Origin: Eucommia ulmoides
Taxonomy: Eukaryota > Streptophyta > Magnoliopsida > Garryales > Eucommiaceae
Assembly (NCBI GenBank): GCA_016647705.1
Contig: CM028328.1
Coordinates: 49,089,647-49,153,646, forward strand
Direction of reading: 5' to 3'
DNA length: 64,000 nt
A program made the position numbers and the translations under genes. The notes under the pieces are model-generated. The model saw only the letters and a list, made by a program, of their open reading frames with translations, ran no database searches and was not told where the DNA came from. This document shows, one piece after another, positions 1 through 10,862 of the stretch (the stretch's first letter is position 1; each line of letters begins with the position of its first letter).

Positions 1-151
1 CAAAAGTCCTAGATGCCTTTCAAACTTATTACAAGATCAATACTAGAAAATAAAAATACTAATTGGCATTGATGTCTTACAAAATGATATAAACTAAAAT
101 AAATAAGTAGAATTTCGTGGGTCTCATGTTTTGGCCCATTTAAGTTCATGA

Positions 152-382
152 CTAAGCCCATTTGCTTGCCTTTATGAGATGGATTAGGCCTTGATTGCCA
201 TTTGGGCTTAACTTGGGCATTATGACTTTAGATTCAGCCCATATATCTTGAATTAGCCCATTAAGTGCTTCTTTGATCTTCTTGGATCTTACCCTCGTAA
301 TAGGCCCAATTGGAACATGTAGCGGATCCTTTGTTGGTGCACGTTGGTTCTCATCAGGACAACTGCGGGAAGGCTCTACCAC
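152..382 (-). mobile_element. Ty3/gypsy pol C-terminal fossil
   Basis: The minus-strand reading contains GPITRVRSKKIKEALNGLI. This closely resembles the conserved tail after integrase in many plant Ty3/gypsy polyproteins (consensus of the type GPxTRARAKKxKEALNGLI). Only the last part of pol is present. In this orientation the 3' LTR would lie at lower coordinates, mostly outside the window. The DNA from 383 to about 600 may continue the same fossil upstream, but I see no recognisable domain there. It is a broken, partial copy. Family assignment rests on one motif; the lineage is not resolved. Confidence 0.7.
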
Positions 383-641
383 CTTCTCTTTTCCCTTACC
401 GAAAGTTGTAGGCAGCGTCTCCCATACTGTCTTAGTTGTAGGCTCATCGTGGATGACAACTGAAGTGCCAAACGACCGTTATTTCATGGCTTAGTCGAAC
501 GAGCGGTAAGATTAGGCATCAACTGGGGGAACCTGCTGAGAAGCAACTATAGCGACATCTGAAGTAGTAGTCAAAATGTTCTTGGAGCAGTGGCTGTTAC
601 CTGGGTAAACCGTTGTTTGCTCAAACACGCAAGAACCGGTG

Positions 642-665
642 TTCACCCCCTGTTACGGGGGTGAA
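642..665. repeat. 9-bp-stem C/G hairpin, left of ARP3 fragment
   Basis: TTCACCCCC (642-650) is followed by a 6-nt loop and its exact reverse complement GGGGGTGAA (657-665). A similar hairpin lies on the other side of the ARP3 fragment at 1232-1260. Confidence 0.75.
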
Positions 666-689
666 AGCAAAAACCCCGCATCGATAATT

Positions 690-739
690 AGAGAGAGAGA
701 GAGAGAGAAATTCGAAGAGAGAGAGACGAGAGAGAGAGT
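690..739. repeat. GA-rich microsatellite
   Basis: Interrupted (GA)n tract. A second, looser purine-rich tract lies at about 1280-1380. Pyrimidine/purine tracts like these are common in plant 5' untranslated regions, so this tract may belong to the captured gene leader upstream of the ARP3 fragment at 1057, but that is inference. Confidence 0.85.
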
Positions 740-1056
740 TGTTGCTTGGTTTGATTGCTAAGAAAAGAATCGAGGAGAGAGAGAGAGCCCCAAAATGATG
801 GTGAATCCGGCGTCGATGAAATGGATGGGGCCAAAACCATTTTCACTATCGTCGGCCAACCATCGTTACCGTCGTCACCTCACTGTCCGTTAAGCTGCCT
901 CTTTTGCTTACAATCAACGTTCCTGCTCTCACAATTCCATAGGCATTCCTACCGACCATGATCACACCCCTTATTCCTCTCCATGGATCTCTACCGCGGA
1001 TCCTCCACCACAACGGCACCGTCGTTTTTTTTTTTTTTTTTTTTTCTCTATCTCTT

Positions 1057-1215
1057 ATGGACCCTGCTACTTCTCGCCCTGCTGTAGTAATCGACAATGG
1101 CACCATGTATACTAAAATGGGTTTCTTCGGAAACGTCGGGCCATATTTCATAGTTCTGACGGTTGTCGCCATCAATGAATCGTTTGTGAATCAACCCAGA
1201 AGCTGCACAAAAAGC
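1057..1215 (+). pseudogene. ARP3: ARP3 first-exon fragment (actin-related protein 3)
   Basis: ARP3 is a core subunit of the Arp2/3 actin-nucleating complex. Starting at the ATG at 1057, the reading begins [16 protein letters not shown] and continues YTKMGF, GNV, then a TVVA-like and NESF-like stretch. This is the N-terminus of plant ARP3, whose usual form is DNGTGYTKMGFAGNVEP..FILPTVVAVNESFLNQ. Similarity stops near residue 53, about where a first exon could end; the next codons run into an unrelated G/C hairpin. The family protein is about 425-430 residues, so nearly 90% is missing. Several normally invariant positions differ, including Met for Gly after DNGT in the phosphate-binding loop and Phe for Ala in MGFAGN. 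The pyrimidine-rich DNA upstream (1024-1056) resembles a plant 5' leader. I read it as a decayed, captured or transposed gene fragment, not a working gene. Identity is fairly secure; the mode of transfer is unknown. Confidence 0.8.
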
Positions 1216-1231
1216 ACCCTCGTTAGGGGGT

Positions 1232-1260
1232 GGAACCACCCCCGTCACAGGGGTGGTTCC
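1232..1260. repeat. 11-bp-stem C/G hairpin, right of ARP3 fragment
   Basis: GGAACCACCCC (1232-1242), a 7-nt loop, then the exact complement GGGGTGGTTCC (1250-1260). It begins where ARP3 similarity ends and resembles the hairpin at 642-665 (both have a CACCCC...GGGGTG core). Confidence 0.75.
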
Positions 1261-1589
1261 ACACCCTGCTCCGGTTGGTGAGGAGAGGGAGAGAGAGAAG
1301 GAGGGAAGGAAGAATATAAAGAAAGAGATGGAAGGAGGGAGGGAATGAGGAAGAAAGAAGAAGGAAGAGAGAGAAAAAGAAATGTAAGAAAAAAAAATCA
1401 TTAAAAAAATTAAAAATATATAAAAAGACTATTTTGTCCCTCTATTTTGTTAGTTTTGATATATTTTTTAACAGACTGAATAAAAATGTACTAATACCTA
1501 AAGGGTTTAAAATGAAACGATCAAACGAAGAGGGACCATGTAGAAATATGTCAATACCTAGAAGATTTAAAATGTACTTTTCCGTATTT

Positions 1590-2170
1590 TTTAATGTTCT
1601 TAATTTCTATATATTATATTTTCTCTTTTATATTATTTTCTTTAACTTAATTTACGTAAATTTAATATTTTAGTATTAATATTAAATTTAATGTTCATAT
1701 ATTATTTTTTTACATTATTTTCTTAATTTAATTTACGTAAATTTAATAGTTTAGAATTGTTAGTAATTGAATTTTCATATATTATTTCTATAATTTACAT
1801 AATTTTAATGATTTTTTTTTTATTATTACTATATTTAATGTCCATATATTATTTCTATAATTTACATAAATTGAATGATTTTGTATTATTACTAGTTTTG
1901 ATGTTCATATATTATTTGCATAATTTCTATAAATTTAATATATATTTTTTTTTATTACTAAATTTAGTTTCCATACATTAGTTTTATAATTATCGTAAAC
2001 TTAATGTCTATAATTTCTGTATATAATATTTTCTCGATTATATTATTTCTTTAGTTTAATTTTTATAAATTTAATGTTTCAGTATTATTATTAAAATTAA
2101 TGTCAATATATTATTTTTATAATTTATTTGTTATAAATTTGATAATTTAGTATTATTACTAAACTGTGCA
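1590..2170. repeat. AT-rich imperfect tandem repeats (left block)
   Basis: Units of about 65-70 bp recur, built on TTCATATATTATTTCTATAA and ATAAATTTAATG-like words (clear starts near 1773, 1841 and 1905). The same word set makes up the block at 25005-25440. No coding signal. The block ends abruptly where the Tat/Ogre-like LTR starts at about 2177. Confidence 0.65.
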
Positions 2171-3269
2171 TATATTGGACGTACCCCAGATTTTGATAGC
2201 GAAAAAAGTAGAGAATCGAGAAGATGATGAAAACAAGTTTCATCATCTTCTCTCTAAATCGCCCAAATTGGTTCATTTTGAAATGGTTTTTCAAGGGTTT
2301 TTCTAGGCGTTTGTTTTGAAAAACATCTTGGGTTGAGATTTTATGTTTAAAACGGAGTTAACACCTAGCATGGGATTAAATGGTGTGCTAGATTACTGGA
2401 ATTTTGGAAATGCATTTTTACCTTTAAAATGACCCGTGTTTTGACTTCCAAAGATCTATATACCTGAGATATTCTTTAAGTTCGGGAGTCGATTAAACTT
2501 GGGGAAGGTTTTACGCACCTTATGACACCCGTTCGTAAATGTTACCTTGTTCAAAATAGATATTCACTGTTAAACATATCTAAGCAGTTTTCTTTGATTT
2601 ACTTAAACAAGAATAATTTCATTTTTAAAATTTTTCTTCTTTTTATGTATTTTATCATGATGTAAGCAGTAAAGGTTATCTATTATGCAACTAAAACTAG
2701 AAACACATTTTTTTGTTTGTTTGTGTTTTTATCATAATGAAAGCAATAAATATTATACTATGCTATACTATTCTAGGTAACGACAACCCAATAGCAGTTT
2801 ATAAGGGATAGGAATATAAATATGCAACCTATACTCAATGGAATACAAACTAAGACTAAAATATTTGGATATGTGACCGAACCTACACTTGATTGCCTAC
2901 ATATCTCTGATTAGTGAGAATCAGGTCTTCACTTAATTCGTTCTTGTTAGGGTAAAGAGTATGGTTTATGTTATTAAAGGTATGACCAAACCCTTATGGA
3001 TTGCTTACTGGAAGGATGGTGACACATCTGATTCCTGTTTATCTACACAATTGGTGGATGGTGATGTACCCGATCGTACAAGGCATGGTGAGGACGACGC
3101 TCTATTTGAGCCTTCCCAATAACTATACTACTTCCGTATTATACTATTGGTTGTTATTATAGTATTGGTTTCTATTACAATATTGCTTTATGTTATTGTA
3201 TTATACCTTGGGACAGTGTTCACAGTACCTGGCCCAAAAGTCTTGGTGATGACGACACTCTGTACAAGC

Positions 3270-3965
3270 TCTCTCGATAATATGTACTTCACCGACCTAT
3301 GTGAGGTGGGAATGAATCTAACTCTCTAACCAACTATGGCTAGATAGGATGTACTTCACTGACCTATGCGAGGTAGGTATGTAGGTTTTCTTTGACTAGG
3401 ATGCTATATATTTCACCATCCCCCTATGAGGTAGGTATGGATTATTACTTCTCAGACCAAATAGGGTAGGAAATGATATTACATGTACTTCACCATCCCC
3501 TATAAGGAATGCATGGATTGTTACTTCTCCGACCAACTAAGGCAGGAAAAGATATTACTTCATCGACCTCTATGAGGAAGGTATGGATTTGTTATTTTTC
3601 CGACCATCTAAGGTAGCAAGGGATATTACTTAACCAACCCCTATGAGAAAGGTATGGATTTGTTACTTCTCCAACTAATTAAGGTAGGAAAGGATATTAC
3701 TTCACCGACCTCTATTAGGAAGGTATGGATTTGTTAGTTCTCTAACCAACTATGGGAGGAAAGGATATTACTTTATTGACCCCTGTGAGGAAGGTATGGA
3801 TTTGTTACTTCTTCGACCAACTTGGGTAGGAAATGATATTACTTCACCGACCCTGGTGAGGAAGGAATGAATTTGTTACTTTTCCGACCAACGAGGGTAG
3901 GAAGAATATCACTTCACTGACTCTTGTGAGGAAGGTATGGATTTGTTGCTTTGACTGATTGATGG
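3270..3965. repeat. 71-bp minisatellite made of two half-units
   Basis: Starts of ATATTACTTCACCGACC-like units fall near 3553, 3623, 3694, 3765, 3836 and 3907, a period of 70-71 bp, with more degenerate units from about 3346. Each unit consists of two related halves, TTACTTCNCCGACC..ACTAAGGTAGGAA and TTACTTCACCGACC..GAGGAAGGTATGG. A decayed relative lies at 9050-9340. It lies in the LTR-side part of the Tat/Ogre-like fossil. Confidence 0.85.
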
Positions 3966-4799
3966 ATTTGATTTTATGTAGATCGACATTTAGTCGAAAA
4001 AGTTCTTGGTAAGGACGACACTCTGTTCAAGCCCTCCCGCTGACACTACTATTAGATCCCTAAAGAATGATGCGCGCTCAATTCTATAGGATATGAAGAA
4101 AATGACACTCGATTATTGAATCCTAGTTGTGACTATACCCAAAGAGTTTTCCTATATATCTCAAATTAATGAGAATCAGGCCACATGTTGTTCTAATATG
4201 TAAAGTAAATCAAGATTGGCTGGAATGGTTCTGGGTTAAAAAAACCAATTTCGGGTTGTCTTGTCAGTCTGAGACTGAGGTCGACAATATATTTAACTAT
4301 TGATTTTTGTAAGCTCACATGACTGAGCCCCATCAGGGCACCTAAATATCTCAGAATTAATTGAGAATCAGGTCAAGTATAATTTGGACATGATAAGTAC
4401 ATCAATATTTGATGGAACATGTTCTTGGTTAGGGAAATTGATTCCTGGGTCATCATATCTATACAAGATTGAAAATAAATGAGAGAATTCACAATGGGCG
4501 AAAACCCTCTGAGAAACTCAACACCTAGTGGAGTTTCTTGGCCACATCCCTTCTTGGACTACTTGACGAGGACTAGAAAACTTCCTAGGGGAAATTTAAC
4601 CTCTGATAAAATGTGCCCCACTCGTAGAAAGGGGCTCTGTGATGCTTGTTCATTTTTTTTTGGGATTATGTATTTAGTTGGTGATTGGTGTGAGTCTTAT
4701 ATAACGAAACTCTCTACGGAGAAGATCTGATATAATGTGCCCCAACTCTAGCTGGGGAGACTCCTATCATAGAATCTTAATGAAAAAACCAGATATAAT

Positions 4800-4823
4800 G
4801 TGCCCCAGCTCTAGCTGGGGCAC
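4800..4823. repeat. 11-bp-stem hairpin, GCCCCAGC motif family
   Basis: GTGCCCCAGCT, two bases (CT), then the exact complement AGCTGGGGCAC. Weaker relatives, each preceded by an AT(A)AAATGTGC-like word, occur near 4610-4637, 4733-4757, 7853-7880 and 7946-7972. All are in the LTR-side part of the Tat/Ogre-like fossil. Confidence 0.85.
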
Positions 4824-5229
4824 GAGACTATCTCTTGAGCATTCAAAGGATATAGCAGAGCCCACTTGGGTTACCTCTATGTCCTGAACTAAGCATGCGA
4901 TGTAATGTTCATTTTAGTCTGGAAGCCCCGTTGGGTTGTTTATGTATATTGGTATTACTGTTCTGGAGGGTGATCACCTGATGACTGAAACCCACCTAGG
5001 TTATCTACATACACTGGCTTTCCTAGGTTAGAAATCCAGTCAAAAATATAGTTTGGCCCTTGTTGTGCTATCTCAGATTATCAATTGTACCCACAAGGGC
5101 TTCCTACGTACCTTAGTAATCTACCAAGGATCAGGTCGACGCGTAGTTCGAGCACATGTATCCTTTGTTGTCTACTTAACAAAAGGATTAGCTTCTCAAG
5201 AAAGTTAAGGGATTTCTTGGGAGATGCAC

Positions 5230-6849
5230 CTGTCTACTTAACAGGTGAGTAGGGTGAAAAGGTATGAAATCGAAGCATAAACGATCAAATTGTATGGAGA
5301 ACGGTGGAAAAATGAGGAAGGCGGCAAGATTCTGCAAACAAGTCCACCGCCGCAGTGTCCAGACCATCGCCACGGCGGTGAAGATGCTGAGAAGACAAAT
5401 GCTACTAATGGATCACCGCCTAGGCGGTGAACTAGCATAATGTTTTTCACAGCCATCGCCTCGGCGCAGCTTAACCAACATACTCCACCACCATGGCGGT
5501 GAATCCCACGGCTGCGGCGGTCAGCTCTGCGCAGTGTTAGATATTTATTTTAGATATTTTGTCTATTTATACCCCTTTTCTCCCCTCTCCTTTGCTTACT
5601 TCGGCCATTACAGCCCTTAAGGCTTAGGTTAGGATATAAATAGAGTATGGAGAGTGCTCAAACATATCCGAAGGAGAAGATCAACACGTGGAGAAGGAGA
5701 ATCGTTCGGTGGACGATTTTAGCGGCTAATCTTCGGATATCGACTAAGTTCATCCATTTTTCCTTTTATTTATTATCTTCTATGTATGTTTGAGCATGTT
5801 TAGCCTATTTTTAATTGTATAAAATATCTATGGCCATAAGTTAAACATGGATTATGTATGGAATTAATATCGTTTATAAAAACGTAGTTTTGGTTGAGTT
5901 TTGTTTCTTTGATGATTGTTCTTCAATGTTTGAGTGTGTTTATCATATTTTTTTTTTATTGTGTTTAGAATGATATATTGAGAATACAGGGTTTGACAAA
6001 TCCTGTATTCGGATCAGAATAAACAAACGCTACGATCCGATAACCCGGTCGGGGTTAGGATTGTGGACAATCAATGACGTTGGGGCAAGACTCACATGAC
6101 CTAGGGTCGTTAATATGTTGAGGGGGACTTCATCATTGACTCAAAGTCACGTATTCCCTCGTCTTACACTCGGGAGAGGTGGTGGTGGAGTTTTAGAACT
6201 GAGATTGTCGATAGGGTAAACACAACGCATGAAATCAATGACGTTGGGGCGAGACTCACGTGACCTAAAGTTGTTAAGATATTGAGGGAGACTTCTTGGT
6301 TGACACAAAGTCACGTTATATCCCTTGTCTTACACTGGGGAGAGGTAGAGAGGGAGTTTACGAATTGAGATTTTGTGTGTAATCAATAAGGTTGGGGCAA
6401 GACTCACGCAACCTAGGGTTGTTAAGACGTTGAGAGGGACTTCTTCGTTGATACAAAGTTGCATTATATCACCCATCTTACACTCAGGAGAGGTGGTAGA
6501 AAAGTTTTAGATACTAAGATTGTCGAATAGGTTGAACACCATTATTATAAACTAAACGAAATCAAACGCGTTTAAGTAAATAGAGTTAATCTCTAGATAA
6601 TCCATCCCATAACTATCTCGTATTAGTAATTAGTATAGTTAAATTAGTATTTTAGTATTAGTATTAAATTATATATTCCATTTTTGTCGCCTAGAAAAAG
6701 TCGGGTTATGACAATCGCGGTACTTGATAGTAATCTCAACCAATCCTTGTGGATATGAGACCCGACCTAAAGGTCCACTATACTAAAACTTGATTCGTAC
6801 ACTTACGGTGAAAGTGGCAGCGCATTAATTACAACCACCAAGTTTTTGG
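5230..6849 (+). mobile_element. LTR remnant of the tRNA-Asp-primed family (third copy)
   Basis: Read on the plus strand, this matches the reverse complement of the LTRs at 39828-41494 and 43349-45015. Shared features include CCTAGGCGG-type palindromes (5410-5430), the CCTTAAGGCTTAGGTTAGG stretch near 5615, the GTCGCCTAGA..AAGTCGGG stretch near 6687 and the end at ACCACCA (6840). Homology runs on for AGTTTTTGG (6841-6849), which lies between LTR and primer site in the 43-kb element, so this is a truncated element edge, not a simple solo LTR. A block that is single in the other LTRs is triplicated here at about 6066-6545 (about 155 bp per unit). No target duplication was resolved. Fossil, non-coding. 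Confidence 0.75.
6066..6545. repeat. ~155-bp triplicated block inside LTR remnant
   Basis: Three consecutive units each contain AATGACGTTGGGGC..GACTCAC (or close variants), then GTTGAGGGGGACTTC and a CTTACACTCGGGAGAGGT-like end, starting near 6069, 6237 and 6388. The two full LTRs of this family at 40 and 43.7 kb carry one unit each. Confidence 0.8.
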
Positions 6850-9800
6850 TTAGGATTGAGGAATTTTTGTTTAAGGTGACTACCCAACCTACAAAGGTTT
6901 CACGTATCTTGGTATTTACCAAGACTTAGGCTGATACCTAATTCTTCCTTGACTGATTAAAGTTTAATATGGTTAAATCTAGATTGGTGGGCTATTGTTA
7001 TATTTAGTATGGTCCAATTCCAATTGATTGGGGGATTCATTATTGAGCAACTATGTGGGGAATTTATTATTTGTCATGATTCAATCCTAATTGGTGTAGG
7101 ATTTTGTTAATGGAGACCTACATATCTTGGTAATCTACCAAGAATTAGGTCGAAACATAGTTCGATGCCTATTGGTTTGTCAACCAAACCCAATAAGGGT
7201 TCCCTACGTTTCTTGGACTTTGTCAGGAGTCAGGTTGATGTGTAGTTCTTGGTTAAGCATTCTCTATCATTTTGTAAACAAGAAGAATGCATATGGATTT
7301 CTCATGAGAGTCAAAAGACTATTCCTAGAGACACGCCTCGGTCTAAGGCCGAGAGAGCATCATAAAGATGATATTTCTCTCCCCTTTTTATTTTGACTGA
7401 ACCCTCTTGGGTTTCTTACATACCTCAGTGATCTACCAAGGATCTGGTTGAAATATTACTAGGTAGTTTTTCGGTGGTTAACCAAACCTTGTAAAGGTTT
7501 CCTAGGTATTCTTATTTTTGCAGGGAATCTGGTTGACACCTAGTTCAATACACATGAATGGTTTTTATTTTAAAGGGCATGCATGAACCCCTATATGGTT
7601 TGCTTACGTATCTTAGATAACTAAGAATCAGGTTGACACATAGTTCAACGTATATGATTGGGTTTAAGTTTGTTAACCAAACCCGCAAGTGTTTCCTACT
7701 TATCCTGGGCTTTACCGAGAATTAGACTGACACGTAGTTCTTGCGTCTTTTGGTTTAATGAATTTAATTAAATTCATTATGATTTTAGGACTTCATTTTA
7801 CGTCGCGAGATGAAATGAACATTGTTACTATCTGTAAAACATGGATAGGATGAAATGTGCCCCCGTCATAAATTGGGGCAGTGACTGGATAAGTTTCCGT
7901 TTGGGAATCTAATCCAACATTTCTTATCATGTGATTCATGATTATTAACAGTATAAAATATGCTCCAGCCAGTGGGCTGGGAAGGAGACTGATTAGCTAC
8001 AAGATTATGAAAATAAACATTGTTTGTCCTTTATAGTGATGTCCTTACCTTTGATACGGAACGGCTTCATCCCATAGAGCTCGAGGATCAAACCTTAGTA
8101 GGAGATATTTATGACCACCCTTTTATTTTCCTTTATTCTTCTCTGAATTTGCTACTGAAACTTTTTCTTAATTTATCCCTATTTCTTAAAAGACCACTAT
8201 CTTATATTTTGTGGGTAATTTTCTATAGGTTGACCCCCATTGTAACAGAAATTTTAGGGGCTCCTGGCTGACTTTTTACACCCTCTACTTGAGGAGGATG
8301 TACCCCGACTATAGCTTATTTCTCTAGGGATGTGGCTTCCGGGATTTTCTCACCATTTAGGACTCTCGCATGGATCATGGGTATCCTAATTCCCTGATCG
8401 AGCGATGGTTCTTGATGAAAAATTCTATTTACTTAGCCTGCAGAGAGTTGGTGCCGAGCCCCTTGACTGGGTGATGATTATCAGGGTTAGGTTCTGAGGG
8501 TGAGCCATTCCCTTGAGGGAAACATAATGGGCAGAGGTGGAGGCACTCTTGGATACTATACCAGTAGAAGCCAGGAACAAAGCGCGTATTCAATAGAGCA
8601 TCTTAGTGCCTGAGTCGGTCTTCACATTCCCAGCTCCATAGGACTTGATGTTTGAGGGATCAGTGCTATCGCGTCCTACTACTCCTATTCTTCTATGGGA
8701 CTTTCATGGATTCTTTCTTTAGAATTTTGGCAGATCTTCATCTATGGGTAGTCTTGTTCTTTTGTTAAAAGATTCATCCTTAAGGTGACTCTAAAGTTTC
8801 CCACAATTGTCTCGCAATCGAAAACCAAGCATTCTATGGTGCACAATGGTTTTTCTGGTTCTACAGTTTTTGATGAATTTGGATCACAATTTAATAAGGT
8901 TGTATTGTTGATGGTAGGAGTCATGAGAATTTGAGGTGTTGTGTATTATTGGTTCAGTGATGATTGTACGTGTACCAAATTGGTTTTGAAATTGACTATC
9001 GTTTATTAGGATTGTAAGTTATCGTGAAGGTATGATGGTATGGTAGAACGTTTGATCATTTGGGGTAAGATTGTATGGTAGAATCTCTAACTGCTTAGTT
9101 AGGATTGTAGTGTAGAAATTTTTACCACTTAAGGTAGGACAGTATGTTGAAATCTCTATTTAGGATGGTATGTAAATTCTCCGATTGCTTGAGGTAAGAC
9201 AACATGTATTCTTTTCCGACCACATAAGGTTGGACAGGATGTACTTCGTCGACTTGTGTAAGGCAGGAATGGATTGTATATTTCTCCGACCGACTAAGGT
9301 TTGATAGGATGTGAATTCCTCAGCCACTTAAGGTTGGACAATATGTTTCTTACTTTTCCTTCTTCCTTATGTAGTTTATTCTCTCAACTATTTGCCCAGA
9401 GATGAAAGAGGAATGTAGACAATCGAAAGTCATAGCTTGGTATGTAGATTTGGTAGATTTCTAGTAGTTTTTCGACCTTCATTCCTCCTAATCCCATAGA
9501 ATTTTGAATTACTAGTCAAATTTCGAATTTTCCAACTTGATTTCGAAATTGTTGTCCTTAGATAAACCTAAGACCTTCTTTAGGAACCAAAATTGAATGA
9601 CACATTTTTCTATATTTATTTTTCATTTCTACCCCCCCTAATACCCCTTAATAGGGAGTGGCAATATAAATTCAGACCCCTATTGCTTGGTGGAGAGCGT
9701 ACAATGGACTTTAACAGTTCCAATCTATGTATGACAATGGAAACTATAAGAATGTGCTTCTGCCCATGGATGGGGGTTTCGACAAGTGGATGAACGAACC

Positions 9801-10682
9801 TCAATACAATTCCTACGTACCTTGGTAGATTGCCAAGGATCAGATCAAGGATCAAGTGTAGTTCTTGCTTCAAGATTTCTCTTAACACTTACCTTCAAGA
9901 TTTTATGTTTTTAGAGAATTAGGGTCATTTGAATCAGTCTCAAGGTCTTTGTTGGTTTCGCCCTTACCCCGACTACTTTTCCCATTATTCGATATTATAT
10001 TGCCAATGGCTTATCATCTTCTTTCAGTCTTAAATGTCTTCAATTGTGCGAGGTTCCTCTAATTGTTATTTTTAAGTAGGTTTTCATGATGTCTCTAAAT
10101 TGGTTATGTCTAGATAAAGTCTTAACTTATATTAGTCAATCTTCCTTTGTTCAGCTACCCAATCGTTCAAGAACTTTTCTCGAACAGGCTTAGCCTCTAA
10201 GACTTTATCTATCTTTTTATATATCGTAAATCTTCCAGATATTTCTTCCTTCGTTCTAGTTGAAGAGGCCTTATGTACTTCTTCAAGGTTACTTGGATAC
10301 TCTCAGGTTGGAACATGTGTAGCAATTTCATAATAGGGCTCCTAAGTTTTCTTTCTAACGTTCTATGATTTTTTGTCAATATCTCACCATCTTTCGATTA
10401 AAACAAGACATTTATTTTAACATTTGTCCTTTGGATAATGGTCTAATTTAGTATTGAAATTATAATATCATTATTTTTAGTTATTCACGGTGTGTAAATT
10501 TTGACAAGAAGATTAATGTAAAAAAGTTAGAGTGTGAAGACCTGAGTCGACCTTAGATTAAATAAGCTTGTATTTAGTGATTTGTGAATTTAATACATAG
10601 GTATATAGGATAATACATAATTTATTAGAAAGTAATTAAGAAACTAAGGGAAACGAAAATATAGACGTTTATCCTCCTATTC

Positions 10683-10862
10683 TTTGATGGTCAGAGTTTC
10701 TCCTGAGATACTTATGATTTCTATTTGAATGAGATCCTCAACACATTTCTTGAGGTCCTCGTACTTATTGGTGTGGTAAACAGTCATTTCGGAGTGATAC
10801 TGGCAGAAAGTGCAATAGTTAAACCTTGGATCCTGAGGGTTTCCTAGGTTAGGAGGATTAGG
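10683..10862 (-). mobile_element. Ty3/gypsy gag (nucleocapsid-side) fossil
   Basis: The minus strand reads PRFNYCTFCQYHSEMTVYH, followed by an EDLKKCVEDLI stretch. This resembles the gag tail of Tat/Ogre-like elements (YCxYHxxxGHxTxxCxxLKxxIExLI). It supports the minus orientation of copy I. DNA up to about 11180 probably continues the same decayed gag. Partial and broken. Confidence 0.55.

Larger units (their letters stand above)
2891..9865. repeat. Dispersed ~45-nt nested-dyad motif array, copy I
   Basis: The repeated motif has the form CCTACGTAT, a short hairpin, GA(A/T)CAGGTC..AC, then ACGTAGTTC. Copies start near 2891, 4150, 4340, 5102, 6897, 7116, 7202, 7415, 7498, 7602, 7686 and 9810. 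The inner stem varies but usually pairs: CTTGGTA/TACCAAG at 7126-7142, CCTTGG/CCAAGG at 9820-9838, CTTAG/CTAAG at 7612-7625, TCTC/GAGA at 2904-2919. The outer CTACG/CGTAG also pairs in the best copies (5104-5146). Further copies lie in the sibling LTRs at 16465-16725 and 19495-19772. It is part of a plant retroelement family; I know of no function. Confidence 0.8.

Noticed and set aside
1048-1401. 117-codon minus-strand ORF
   Set aside because: It is a serine/phenylalanine-rich shadow of the purine-rich tract and runs antisense to the ARP3 fragment.
3340-3965. CRISPR-like array
   Set aside because: The units are contiguous, degenerate 71-bp tandem repeats without unique spacers, in plant nuclear DNA.
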